This document shows, piece after piece, positions 31,172 through 39,042 of a stretch of DNA of 39,042 bases; the first letter of the stretch is position 1, and each line of letters begins with the position of its first letter. Both the position numbers and the translations under genes were made by a program. The stretch is from Myxococcales bacterium (GTDB lineage Bacteria; Myxococcota; Polyangia; Fen-1088), in assembly GCA_003159055.1 (NCBI GenBank), contig PMLH01000238.1:366-39407 (forward strand). The letters are read 5' to 3'. The notes beneath the pieces are model-generated. The model was not told the origin of the DNA. It saw only the letters and a list, made by a program, of their open reading frames with translations, and searched no databases.

Positions 31172-34100
31172 TCACCGCAGCTGGTCGAGCAAAGCGCGCG
31201 CTTCTTCCAACTCCGGATCTTCCTGCAGCGCCCTCTTCACGAAGATGATGGCGCGCGCGCGGTCCTTCGCTCGATGGGCGATACGCGCCTGGCGCAAGTA
31301 GGCGTGGCCTAGCACCTTGGCGTCCTTCACGGGGCTGGCCGCCACCACACGCAACGCTCGCAAAGCCAGCTCGTCGTCACCGATGGTCTCGGCAAGGTCG
31401 GCCAGCTCGATGGCAATCGCCACGCTTCGGCGATCCGCATCGAGCGCTTTCTTGAGCGCCTGCAGTTGCCCGTCGCGATCGCCCGCCAGAGCGGCAAGCT
31501 TGGATTGGCGATGGTGGAGCGACGCCTGTTCTTCCGGCTTCATTCCTTTGCCGCCCGCGAGCAGCTCGGACAGGATCCCCGAGGCTTTGTCGAGCGTCCC
31601 GGCGGCAACATAGGCGTCCGAGAGCAAGATGCGCGTGCCTCGATCTGCGGCCGGAAGCGCCACCGCTTTCTCGAGCGGATACACGGCGTCTTTCCCCTGC
31701 CCGACCGCACGCAAAGACTCGGCGATCTCAAGGTAGAGGCGATAGCGCTGTTTCTCGTCGGGCTCGCGATCGGCCATCGCCGTGCGCAGACGGGCCGCCT
31801 CGGCCAATTGGCCTGCGGCTGTGTACAGCGCGGCCAGGCGGGATTGCAGAGCCCGATGGTCGGGCACGTGCGCAAGCACGCTGGACAGCCACGGAATCGC
31901 CTCTTCCGGGCGCCCCAACTTCTGGTAGGCATCGGCCAGCGCCAACGCCGCGTCGGCCTTGGCGTCGCCTTCTTCAAGGTGCACCAGGCGCGCCCACACA
32001 TTGGCCGCCGCTTCCCACCGAAGGCTGGCGTGGAACATGTCGCGCATCTTGTAGAGCAACTCGCGATCGTCGGGGCAACCTTCGACCCAACGGAACAGTA
32101 CCTGGTCCGCCTGATCCTGGTCGCCGCTGGCGCGCAGCACGTCGGCCAGTCGAAGCGTGGCAGCGCGTGCGACTTCTTTGTTGCCGGTGCTGGTGCCGCG
32201 ACCCGCGACCCGTGACAGAGCCGCCGCAAGCTCGGTGGCAGCGTCGGTTGCACCGAGCGTGATCGCCTCTTCCAGATCTTTGACCGCCGCCTCGTCGTCG
32301 TGGGCACGAGACGACATTTCGGCTCGCAAGCGCAGAAGACCGATGCGAAGCGCGGGCGCGTTGCTGCCAGCCAGGATTTCGGTCACGGTGCTGACCGCCA
32401 AGGCAGCCTCCTGCGCCTCGGCCAGCGAATCGCAGAGCTCGCGAACCAGATCGAAGTCCGACGGATCGGCCTGCACGGCCTTGCGCAGGGTCTGCGCAGC
32501 GGCCTTGGGATCGCCAAGTTTCTCTCGCTGCAGGTGGGCGATCTTGCGCAGAAGACGCGTGGCCTTGCCTTTGTCGGTCAGCCGGTCGGCTTCACAGCTG
32601 AAAAGCACCACGGCATCGGACCAACGCTCGCGTTGGGTGTAGAAGCGCCCGAGCTGCTCGAAGATCTGTGGATTGGCCGGGGCGCGCTCACGGCCGAGCG
32701 CAATGGCGCGTTCGGCGCCGGCGTCGTCGCCGAGACGCAGCCGAAGGTCGAACAGCGCCAACGCCTGGGTCGCCGCGGTTTCGCCGGTTTCGCCAAGCAG
32801 AAGCTCCTCGCACAGGCCGGCACGTTCGGCAGATTCGCTGTCAGCGGTCAGGACCTCGACCAACGCCACTTGCAGCGACCGCTTGATCGAGGCGTCGGGC
32901 AACGAGGCCCTCAGCGCCGACCGGTACACCGCCTTGGCCTGGGCCGGATCCGCCTTCTTGACCAAATCGCCGAGCCGCCGCGCAAGCATGGCCCGCGCTG
33001 CGCCCCCACTGCTCTCGTCGGTCTTCGACAAGGCCTCCGACAGCAGACTGACGGCCTGGGCCAGCTCGCCCCGCTGCTCATACAAGTCGGCCAGCAAGGT
33101 CAGCGCATCGGTGTGGCCGGGCTCTTCCAGCAGAATGTCGCGCAACGTGGTCGACACGATCTGCGCCGACGCGGCCTCATCGCGCTGAAGCAGGAACCTC
33201 GCCCACGCCATGCGAACCGCACTGCGGTCGCTTCGGCTGATGAGCTTCTCGACAAGGTCGCCCGCCAGCTTCTCAAGCGCATCCCTCTGGCCAAGCTGGG
33301 TGAGCAGCGCCAAGAGCGGCTCCCAGATCTCGCGATCGGTGGGATACAGCTCTCGCAGTTGCTGGTACAGCTGTATCGCAACCTCGCCATGCTCCGGGTT
33401 GGCGGAGGCGGCCTTGGCCGTTTCACGCACCAAGGTGGTGAGCCGCGGGTTGGTCCATCCTTCGCGCGCGCCCTCCAGCACGCGTGCGGCCCCGGCCAGA
33501 TCCCCGCGCTCTCGGAAACGCCGTGCGAGATCGGCGATGGCCCAGATGCCATCCGGGAGCCCCGCACTTGAAGCCGACGCAATCGCAATCGCCTTCGCCA
33601 GCATGCGCTCTGCGCGGTCGGCCTCACCGAGGGAAAATGCCAGATCGACTCCTTCGCGAAGCTCGGGCATGGCCACATCCGGCAGCTCGCACTTGCGCTC
33701 CAGGAAGTCGAGCAGCAGCCGCGTGTCTTTCGACGCACGCGCCACTTTCTCGTACACCGGCAGGATGCGCGACAGGGCGGCGTCGGGAACCCGCGCACCC
33801 TGCACGATCGTCGTGGCGCGCGGAAGATTGGGGGCAAGCTCGACCGCCTGGCCCAGATGCGCGATACCTTGCTCGCGGGTGTCCGCCTGTCCCATTTCCG
33901 CCTCGGCCAGCCGGTAGCAGATGTCGGCTTTTCCCAGCGTGTCGCTGGCCGCTTCCAGCAAGCGCCGCAGGTTCCCGATCGAGCGCTTGTGCTCGACCAA
34001 ATCGCCTGCCTTGACGGCCACACGAGCGAACGCGCTCGCCACCTCGGCCCCGCGCTGGGTGGTTTGTTCTGCGCGGCGGAGGAAGGCCATAGCGCGATCG

Positions 34101-37100
34101 AAGACGCCGAGATCTTTCTCCGCAACCTCGGCCGCGCGCAAAAGCAGGTCGGCCAGACAAGGGGCATCGTCGGCGCGACGGAGCTTCTCAGTCGCCGCAG
34201 CGACCGCGCCCAGGTAGGCATCGGCGCGACCGCTGTCGACAGCGATATCGTGCGCCAGACGATGGGCTTCTGCACTGTCGGGCACGCGCGCGAGAATTTC
34301 GAGCAGCGACGACAGCGCCTGGTCGCGGCGGCCGATCTTCTGCAGCGTCGACGCCAGCTCGCACACCACCAGGGCTTCCTCGGTGACCTGAGCCGCGGCC
34401 GCTCGCCGCTTGGCCAGAAGCGCGAGCAAGGTGTCGTGGTCGCCGTCGGCCAGCAAGGCGGCCTGAATTCGCCGCGCCTCGACCGGATCGTGCAGGGCGC
34501 GCGCAATCGCCAAGTCCAGGTGCTCCGCCGCTTGCGCCGCCTGCCCTTGCCGGAGCGCGACCCGCCGCAGGCGAACCAGAACCTCGCCAGCGGTCATGGT
34601 TGCATCGCCGCTGTGGCCCCGACGGGCCAGCACCAGCAAGGTGCGATAGGCCTTCTCGGCCCGTTCCCAATCACCGCGCTCCTCGGCCACCTCGCCGAGC
34701 CCAAGCTGCACCTCCATGCTGTCGAACAGCACGGTGGCCGCCAGTTCCAGGTTCTTGGCGGCAAGCTCAATGTCCTTCTCGTCGCGGGCGACCGACGCGA
34801 TCTGCAGATGCAGGGCCGCACGCTCGCGCGACTGCCTGCGACCGAAAGCCTGCAACAGCCCTTCCAGGACCGCGCGCGCCTTGGCAAAGGCACCCGATGC
34901 GCGCAAACCATCGGCGAGCGCCAGATGAATGGTGCGGTCGTCGGTGGCAAGTGCCGCCGCACGTTCGAGCGCAGGCACCGCGCGCGCAAGGTCGTGCAGA
35001 CGTTCCTGGCAGACCGTCAGCACTTCGCGCGCCGCCGGCCCCACGAGCTCACGATCGTCGCTGTGGGCGCAGAAATCGGTCAGGGTGCGGACCAAGGCTT
35101 CGTCGTGACCGGCGTCGCGGTGCAAGCCGGCCAGCATCTTCCACAGTTCGACCGAGGACGGCTCGTCGGCCAGTGCACGCTCGAGCGCGGCGACGGCGCG
35201 GTGGGATTGACCGGCTTTCTGGTAGGTCTCGGCCAGCTTGCAGGCAGCTTGGACCTTGTCGCCCGTCACGCCCACCGCCAGACGCTGCTCGAGCCACCCC
35301 GCAGCCGCGAGCGGCTCGCCCGCATTTTGATAGAGGCGAGCCAGCGCCTCCATCGCCGAGGGATCTGCCGCCAACGCAGCGACCTTTTCATAGGCGCTGA
35401 TGGCGCGGGCGTGATCGGCAATCGGGTTTTCCAGAATCGTCGCGGCTTGGCCCCACAGCTGAGCCGAGTGCGGGATGTCCTTCTGCTCTTCCAGCTTCCG
35501 CGCCTGGCCGACCAGGATGTCGGCCAGTTCGCTCATGCGTCCGCGCGTGCGCAGCAAGGTGCCGAGCGCGGCCACGGTGGCCGCGTGGCCCGGACAGTCC
35601 TCCAGATTGGCGACCAACATCTCAAGCCGGCCGGTGCGATTCTCCACCACTTCGCCCAGGCGAGCGATGTCGAGACGCAGACCCAAGCGCTCGTCCACGA
35701 CGCCAGCGTCGTCCAGCTCGCGCCGACGCAACGTCATCAGATCCGACAGCATGTCGGCTTCTTCCAGAAGCCGCGAGAGCGCCTTGGCGGCACTTCGATT
35801 TGCCGGATCCTGGTCGACGGCCTGGCGAAGCAGCTCGCGCGCAAGCTTCTTGTCGATGTCGATTGCCAGCTCACCGGCCCGCGCGCGCATGGACTTGACG
35901 GCCTCGGGCGGGATGGGCAGCCGCGAGGCTTCGAGCAGAAAGTCGATCGCGCGGCGAACCTCGTGCTTGTCGCTGCTGGACCCGAGCAGGCTCGCCAGGC
36001 CTTCCGTCGCCTGCAGCAGGCAGTCCCCCGGCGCGGATTGGCCAACCGCAGTCTGGCCAGAACGCAACAGACCGGCCGCGCGATCGAACAGCGCCGACAA
36101 AGCCGACCGCATGGATGCGGGATCCTTCTTGTCGCGCGACACGATCTGCAGGGCCTCGACGATCGGATCCAGCTCGCGCGGCGCCTCTGCCGCAATCTGC
36201 ATCAGGGTGTCGAACAGCGGCTTGCCACCGCGGCTGCGCTGGGCCTCCGCCAAGCGACGCAAGGTCGGTAGGTGCAACGGATCGTAGTCGCGGGCGCGCA
36301 GCAGTGCCTTCTCCGTCCAGGCCGTGCCCCCTTCTCCGCCCACCGGGTAGTCGGCGATACGCTCTTCCACCATGCGCCTGACCGCTGCGGCAGGGCCTTG
36401 CTTGCGCGCGAGCGCCACCGACAGCACCTTGCCGAGCTGGCGCAAGGCATTCTCGCCCGCCGCGGTTGCGACCTTCTCGATGATCGGCAGACGAACCTCG
36501 AACAGCGCCGCCGATTCGAACGGCTCGGCCAATGCAGCGTCGACCGCGGTTTGCCAGTCGCCCAGTAGGCTGGCCAAGCGAATCACGCCAAGCCGAGCGT
36601 CGTGATGGGTGGGCGCGGCCTTGAAGGCGCGCACGAAGCAGGCCAGCGCCGCAGCGTGGTCCTGCGCCTTGTCAGTAAACAGGTTGGCTGCGACCAGCAA
36701 CAAGTGCACCTTGCGGTTGGCCTGGAGCCCCTCGACCGCTGCGACGGCTTCAATGGCCTGCGCGACCGGTCGGGACTCGCCGGTGGATTCGGCGAGACGC
36801 AGCGCCTCGCCCTCCGCGTCCACATCGTGCGGACGCAGCTTCAAAATCGCGAGCTCGTCGGCAAGTGCATTCTTCGGCTGTTTGGCGCGTTTCTCCTCGA
36901 TGGTCGCAGCCTCGCGAAGAAGGCCTGCCCGCTGCGCGTCGTCGGGCGCCAATGACAACCGATGTGGCAAGATCGCGAGCATCTCCTGCCAGTCTTCGGT
37001 GGCGGTCGCAAGCTGCACCAGCCCCTCCACGGCAGAGGCCTTGGCCTCCCCTTCCGCAAGCGCGTGCAACGCCTCGCGCAGTCCTTGCGTGCGCGGCGCG

Positions 37101-38971
37101 ACCGCGACGGCGCGGCCATACCATCGCGCCGCAGCCTCCGGGTCGGAAAGCTTGCTTCGGCAAGCATCTCCCAACCGCACGAACAGCGTGACCAACTCGC
37201 CCTGGTCGCGCTCGGTCGCGCGGCTTCCAAGCGCCAGCAATTCCTTCCAGCGACCGACCTTGGCGTAGAGGTCGAAGAGGCCCGCTTCCACCTCGGCGTC
37301 GTCGGGGGCCAGCGCAAGGCTCTTGTCGAGCGCGGCGATGGCTTGCGCCGGATCGTCGAGACGGTCGCGCTCAATGGCGGCGATGTGCAAGAGATCGGCA
37401 CGCTTGACCATGGTCGGGACGTCGGCCGCCGCACGGCGGGCGAGCGCCACGACCAATTCCTTCCACCGTTCCGCGCGCTCGAGGATCTCAATGGTTTGGC
37501 CGAGCGCCTTTGCGTCGTTCGGGTCGGCGCCCAGGCGTTTCTCCCACAGGGCCAACGCACGGTCGATGTGCCCGAGCGAACGAGCCAAATCCGCCGCCTC
37601 GCCGAGCAGTCCGCGACGATCGCGCGGGCTCGCCTCCAGATCGGCCTGCTTTGCCAGAACCTTCAAACGCTCCTCGGCGAGGGAGTCGCCTTTCAATAGA
37701 ACCGCGAGCTTGCGCAGGGCCAGCAGCATCTGTTCGGGCGTCGCAGCCGCGCTGGACAAGGCCCGACGATAGAGCGCAATCGCCGCATCCCCGTCGGCGC
37801 GCGCTTCTTGAATCTGGGCCGCCTCCAGCCACAGCGAGAGTTGCAGCTGCGGGTCTTTGCTCGCGCTTGCCGCCGCGGCGAGGCCGCGCAAATACGCGTC
37901 GGGGGACGAGGTGACGTCGGCGAGGAATTTGAGTCGCGCGCGTGCCGCAGTATCGTCGGGGCGAAGACCGACGAGCTCGACCAGTTGCTCGCGGGCAGCC
38001 GGGAGGTCGTCCTTGCCTTGGAGCAGGTCGGCCGCTTCCCCGGCGAGCGACTGCATCTCCTCGGTGTTGGCAAACTGCGTGGCCACTCGCAGGGCGCTGA
38101 CCAACCGGTCGTTGCGTCCCTGCTGCAGATAGCGCTTGCGCAAGACGGTGAGCGCACGCTGGCGCAGGTCGTTCGCAAGCGACGCATCCGCAAGAATCCG
38201 CTCGGCCAATTCGCACGGCACGCGGTCGTCGCCGAGGTTCTGCGACGACAAGACCCGGTCGATCTCGTCGAGCGCCTTGGCCGGCTGTTGCAGATGGTCG
38301 AGGTACAGCTTGGCAAGACGCTCGCCGACAGCAAGGGCCTCGTGCCCCGACAGCACACCCACCCGCTTGCTCAGGACCTGCGCCAGCGCTGCATGGTCCC
38401 CCAGTTTTTCCAGAAGCCGCTCAAGCTCGGAGGAAACCTCGTGGGTGGCAGGAGCAACGTCGAACAGAGCGCGCAGGTAGGTCGCAGTGCGGGCCGCGCT
38501 GCCGGAATCGCGCGCCACCGCCGCCGCGTCCTGCAACATCTTCCGCCGGCGCGGACCATCGTCCAGTCCTTCCAGCACGCGGTCGTACGCCGCCAGCAGC
38601 TCGTTCCACTGCTCGCCCACTGAGCGAAGGATGGTCAGGCGCTCGAGTGCCCAGTCCGCCCCCGCATCGAGGGCAAGGATCGTCTCCAGGAACTCGACGA
38701 TGACCGGGGTCTCGCCAGCGTGCCATTCTTCGAGAAACTGGAGGGCGCGCTGCCCGACCCGCGTGACGAGCTCGCTGCTGAGGCCCGGCACCAATACCTT
38801 GCGAAACGCGGCCTCGGCATCGTCCGGCTTCTGGCTTTCCGACGCCAGCGCCTCGAGTTCGTCCCAGGCCCCGTCGTCGCCGGGGTCGGACTGTGCCTTT
38901 TTCAGCGCAACCTTCAGTTTCTTCTCATTATCGGAAGAGCGCGAAGCCGTCGAACTGGAATCCCGTTTCAT
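31172..38971 (-). CDS. Giant TPR-repeat protein
   Basis: An intact 2599-residue protein filling 7.8 kb. There is no signal peptide and no hydrophobic helix, so it is predicted cytoplasmic. After a charged Ser-rich N-terminus, almost the whole length consists of helix-turn-helix repeats of about 34 residues with TPR spacing (W/L..G/A..Y/F..A..P). Examples are QWNELLAAYDRVLEGLD, RAISAYEKVAALAADPSAMEALARLYQNAG and RARAIIFVKRALQEDPELEEARALLDQ at the end. It is probably a scaffold or protein-binding solenoid. Similar very long TPR proteins occur in Myxococcota, mostly without assigned function. The ATG at 38971 has GAGGG close upstream. No catalytic domain was recognised. Confidence 0.88.
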   Translation of the reverse strand: MKRDSSSTASRSSDNEKKLKVALKKAQSDPGDDGAWDELEALASESQKPDDAEAAFRKVLVPGLSSELVTRVGQRALQFLEEWHAGETPVIVEFLETILALDAGADWALERLTILRSVGEQWNELLAAYDRVLEGLDDGPRRRKMLQDAAAVARDSGSAARTATYLRALFDVAPATHEVSSELERLLEKLGDHAALAQVLSKRVGVLSGHEALAVGERLAKLYLDHLQQPAKALDEIDRVLSSQNLGDDRVPCELAERILADASLANDLRQRALTVLRKRYLQQGRNDRLVSALRVATQFANTEEMQSLAGEAADLLQGKDDLPAAREQLVELVGLRPDDTAARARLKFLADVTSSPDAYLRGLAAAASASKDPQLQLSLWLEAAQIQEARADGDAAIALYRRALSSAAATPEQMLLALRKLAVLLKGDSLAEERLKVLAKQADLEASPRDRRGLLGEAADLARSLGHIDRALALWEKRLGADPNDAKALGQTIEILERAERWKELVVALARRAAADVPTMVKRADLLHIAAIERDRLDDPAQAIAALDKSLALAPDDAEVEAGLFDLYAKVGRWKELLALGSRATERDQGELVTLFVRLGDACRSKLSDPEAAARWYGRAVAVAPRTQGLREALHALAEGEAKASAVEGLVQLATATEDWQEMLAILPHRLSLAPDDAQRAGLLREAATIEEKRAKQPKNALADELAILKLRPHDVDAEGEALRLAESTGESRPVAQAIEAVAAVEGLQANRKVHLLLVAANLFTDKAQDHAAALACFVRAFKAAPTHHDARLGVIRLASLLGDWQTAVDAALAEPFESAALFEVRLPIIEKVATAAGENALRQLGKVLSVALARKQGPAAAVRRMVEERIADYPVGGEGGTAWTEKALLRARDYDPLHLPTLRRLAEAQRSRGGKPLFDTLMQIAAEAPRELDPIVEALQIVSRDKKDPASMRSALSALFDRAAGLLRSGQTAVGQSAPGDCLLQATEGLASLLGSSSDKHEVRRAIDFLLEASRLPIPPEAVKSMRARAGELAIDIDKKLARELLRQAVDQDPANRSAAKALSRLLEEADMLSDLMTLRRRELDDAGVVDERLGLRLDIARLGEVVENRTGRLEMLVANLEDCPGHAATVAALGTLLRTRGRMSELADILVGQARKLEEQKDIPHSAQLWGQAATILENPIADHARAISAYEKVAALAADPSAMEALARLYQNAGEPLAAAGWLEQRLAVGVTGDKVQAACKLAETYQKAGQSHRAVAALERALADEPSSVELWKMLAGLHRDAGHDEALVRTLTDFCAHSDDRELVGPAAREVLTVCQERLHDLARAVPALERAAALATDDRTIHLALADGLRASGAFAKARAVLEGLLQAFGRRQSRERAALHLQIASVARDEKDIELAAKNLELAATVLFDSMEVQLGLGEVAEERGDWERAEKAYRTLLVLARRGHSGDATMTAGEVLVRLRRVALRQGQAAQAAEHLDLAIARALHDPVEARRIQAALLADGDHDTLLALLAKRRAAAAQVTEEALVVCELASTLQKIGRRDQALSSLLEILARVPDSAEAHRLAHDIAVDSGRADAYLGAVAAATEKLRRADDAPCLADLLLRAAEVAEKDLGVFDRAMAFLRRAEQTTQRGAEVASAFARVAVKAGDLVEHKRSIGNLRRLLEAASDTLGKADICYRLAEAEMGQADTREQGIAHLGQAVELAPNLPRATTIVQGARVPDAALSRILPVYEKVARASKDTRLLLDFLERKCELPDVAMPELREGVDLAFSLGEADRAERMLAKAIAIASASSAGLPDGIWAIADLARRFRERGDLAGAARVLEGAREGWTNPRLTTLVRETAKAASANPEHGEVAIQLYQQLRELYPTDREIWEPLLALLTQLGQRDALEKLAGDLVEKLISRSDRSAVRMAWARFLLQRDEAASAQIVSTTLRDILLEEPGHTDALTLLADLYEQRGELAQAVSLLSEALSKTDESSGGAARAMLARRLGDLVKKADPAQAKAVYRSALRASLPDASIKRSLQVALVEVLTADSESAERAGLCEELLLGETGETAATQALALFDLRLRLGDDAGAERAIALGRERAPANPQIFEQLGRFYTQRERWSDAVVLFSCEADRLTDKGKATRLLRKIAHLQREKLGDPKAAAQTLRKAVQADPSDFDLVRELCDSLAEAQEAALAVSTVTEILAGSNAPALRIGLLRLRAEMSSRAHDDEAAVKDLEEAITLGATDAATELAAALSRVAGRGTSTGNKEVARAATLRLADVLRASGDQDQADQVLFRWVEGCPDDRELLYKMRDMFHASLRWEAAANVWARLVHLEEGDAKADAALALADAYQKLGRPEEAIPWLSSVLAHVPDHRALQSRLAALYTAAGQLAEAARLRTAMADREPDEKQRYRLYLEIAESLRAVGQGKDAVYPLEKAVALPAADRGTRILLSDAYVAAGTLDKASGILSELLAGGKGMKPEEQASLHHRQSKLAALAGDRDGQLQALKKALDADRRSVAIAIELADLAETIGDDELALRALRVVAASPVKDAKVLGHAYLRQARIAHRAKDRARAIIFVKRALQEDPELEEARALLDQLR

Positions 38972-39002
38972 GTGCCCTCGCTGACGCAGAGGTTTGGAAG
39001 GC

Positions 39003-39030
39003 GCAATAGTAACAGTTTCGGCGATTATGG
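39003..39030 (-). promoter_or_regulatory. Possible promoter of the giant TPR gene
   Basis: On the minus strand, TTTCCA (-35-like, 39030-39025) and TACTAT (-10-like, 39008-39003) are separated by 16 bp. They lie about 30-60 bp upstream of the TPR start, in a locally AT-rich stretch near the window edge. Both boxes match only in part. Confidence 0.3.
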
Positions 39031-39042
39031 AAAGCTCTCCAT

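Noticed and set aside
33857..36271. An 804-codon open frame on the plus strand inside the TPR gene, and similar long frames at 1829-3388 (+), 440-1672 (+) and 26006-27232 (-)
   Set aside because: They lie antisense to clearly conserved genes. Their products are low-complexity, rich in Arg, His and Gly, with no recognisable domain. Long antisense frames are normal in very GC-rich genes.

Overview
The window is high-GC bacterial chromosome with almost pure G/C third codon positions. Several traits point to Myxococcota (a deltaproteobacterial lineage such as Polyangia): glycine-rich lipoproteins with TGG-type linkers, a MYXO-CTERM-like C-terminus, Ser/Thr-kinase-like proteins, cysteine-rich repeat lipoproteins, a sigma-54-rich regulatory style and a giant TPR protein. 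This placement is inferred from protein style, not from a marker gene. No rRNA, tRNA, CRISPR array, integrase or insertion sequence was seen.

Layout. 1-1723: end of an outer-membrane-barrel-like gene, then a leftward LamG lipoprotein. 1877-10242: the most coherent block. A leftward histidine kinase and NtrC-type regulator (overlapping ATGA) lie back to back with a rightward five-gene operon: two LolC/E-MacB-like permeases, a LolA-like periplasmic protein, an outer-membrane beta-barrel and a LolD/MacB-like ATPase. The 273-bp region between them holds two tandem 16-bp palindromes 22 bp apart, flanked by a sigma-54 promoter pointing each way. I read this as a self-regulated, sigma-54-controlled trans-envelope export pathway that may carry a lipid or lipoprotein.

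10446-12941: a class A penicillin-binding protein with a short double-frameshifted segment. 13018-14754: a surface protein with a MYXO-CTERM-like tail. 15004-17346: a membrane protein with two kinase-like domains, both with HGN in place of HRD. It converges on a two-gene leftward operon (17363-20121) for a secreted two-helix membrane protein and a Cys-repeat/beta-helix lipoprotein. 20652-21638: a dihydroorotate-dehydrogenase-like flavoprotein, followed by a strongly structured 3' region ending in an intrinsic terminator. 21858-25838: an MFS transporter, a small lipoprotein and a DrrAB-type ABC exporter. 26039-29579: an Amt ammonium channel and a hybrid sensor kinase. 29566-31104: an MscS-type channel with a cyclic-nucleotide-binding domain. 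31172-38971: a 2599-residue TPR protein.

The strongest candidates for something undescribed are the regulated Lol-like export island with its divergent control region, the tandem pseudokinase locus, and the structured RNA region after 21638.
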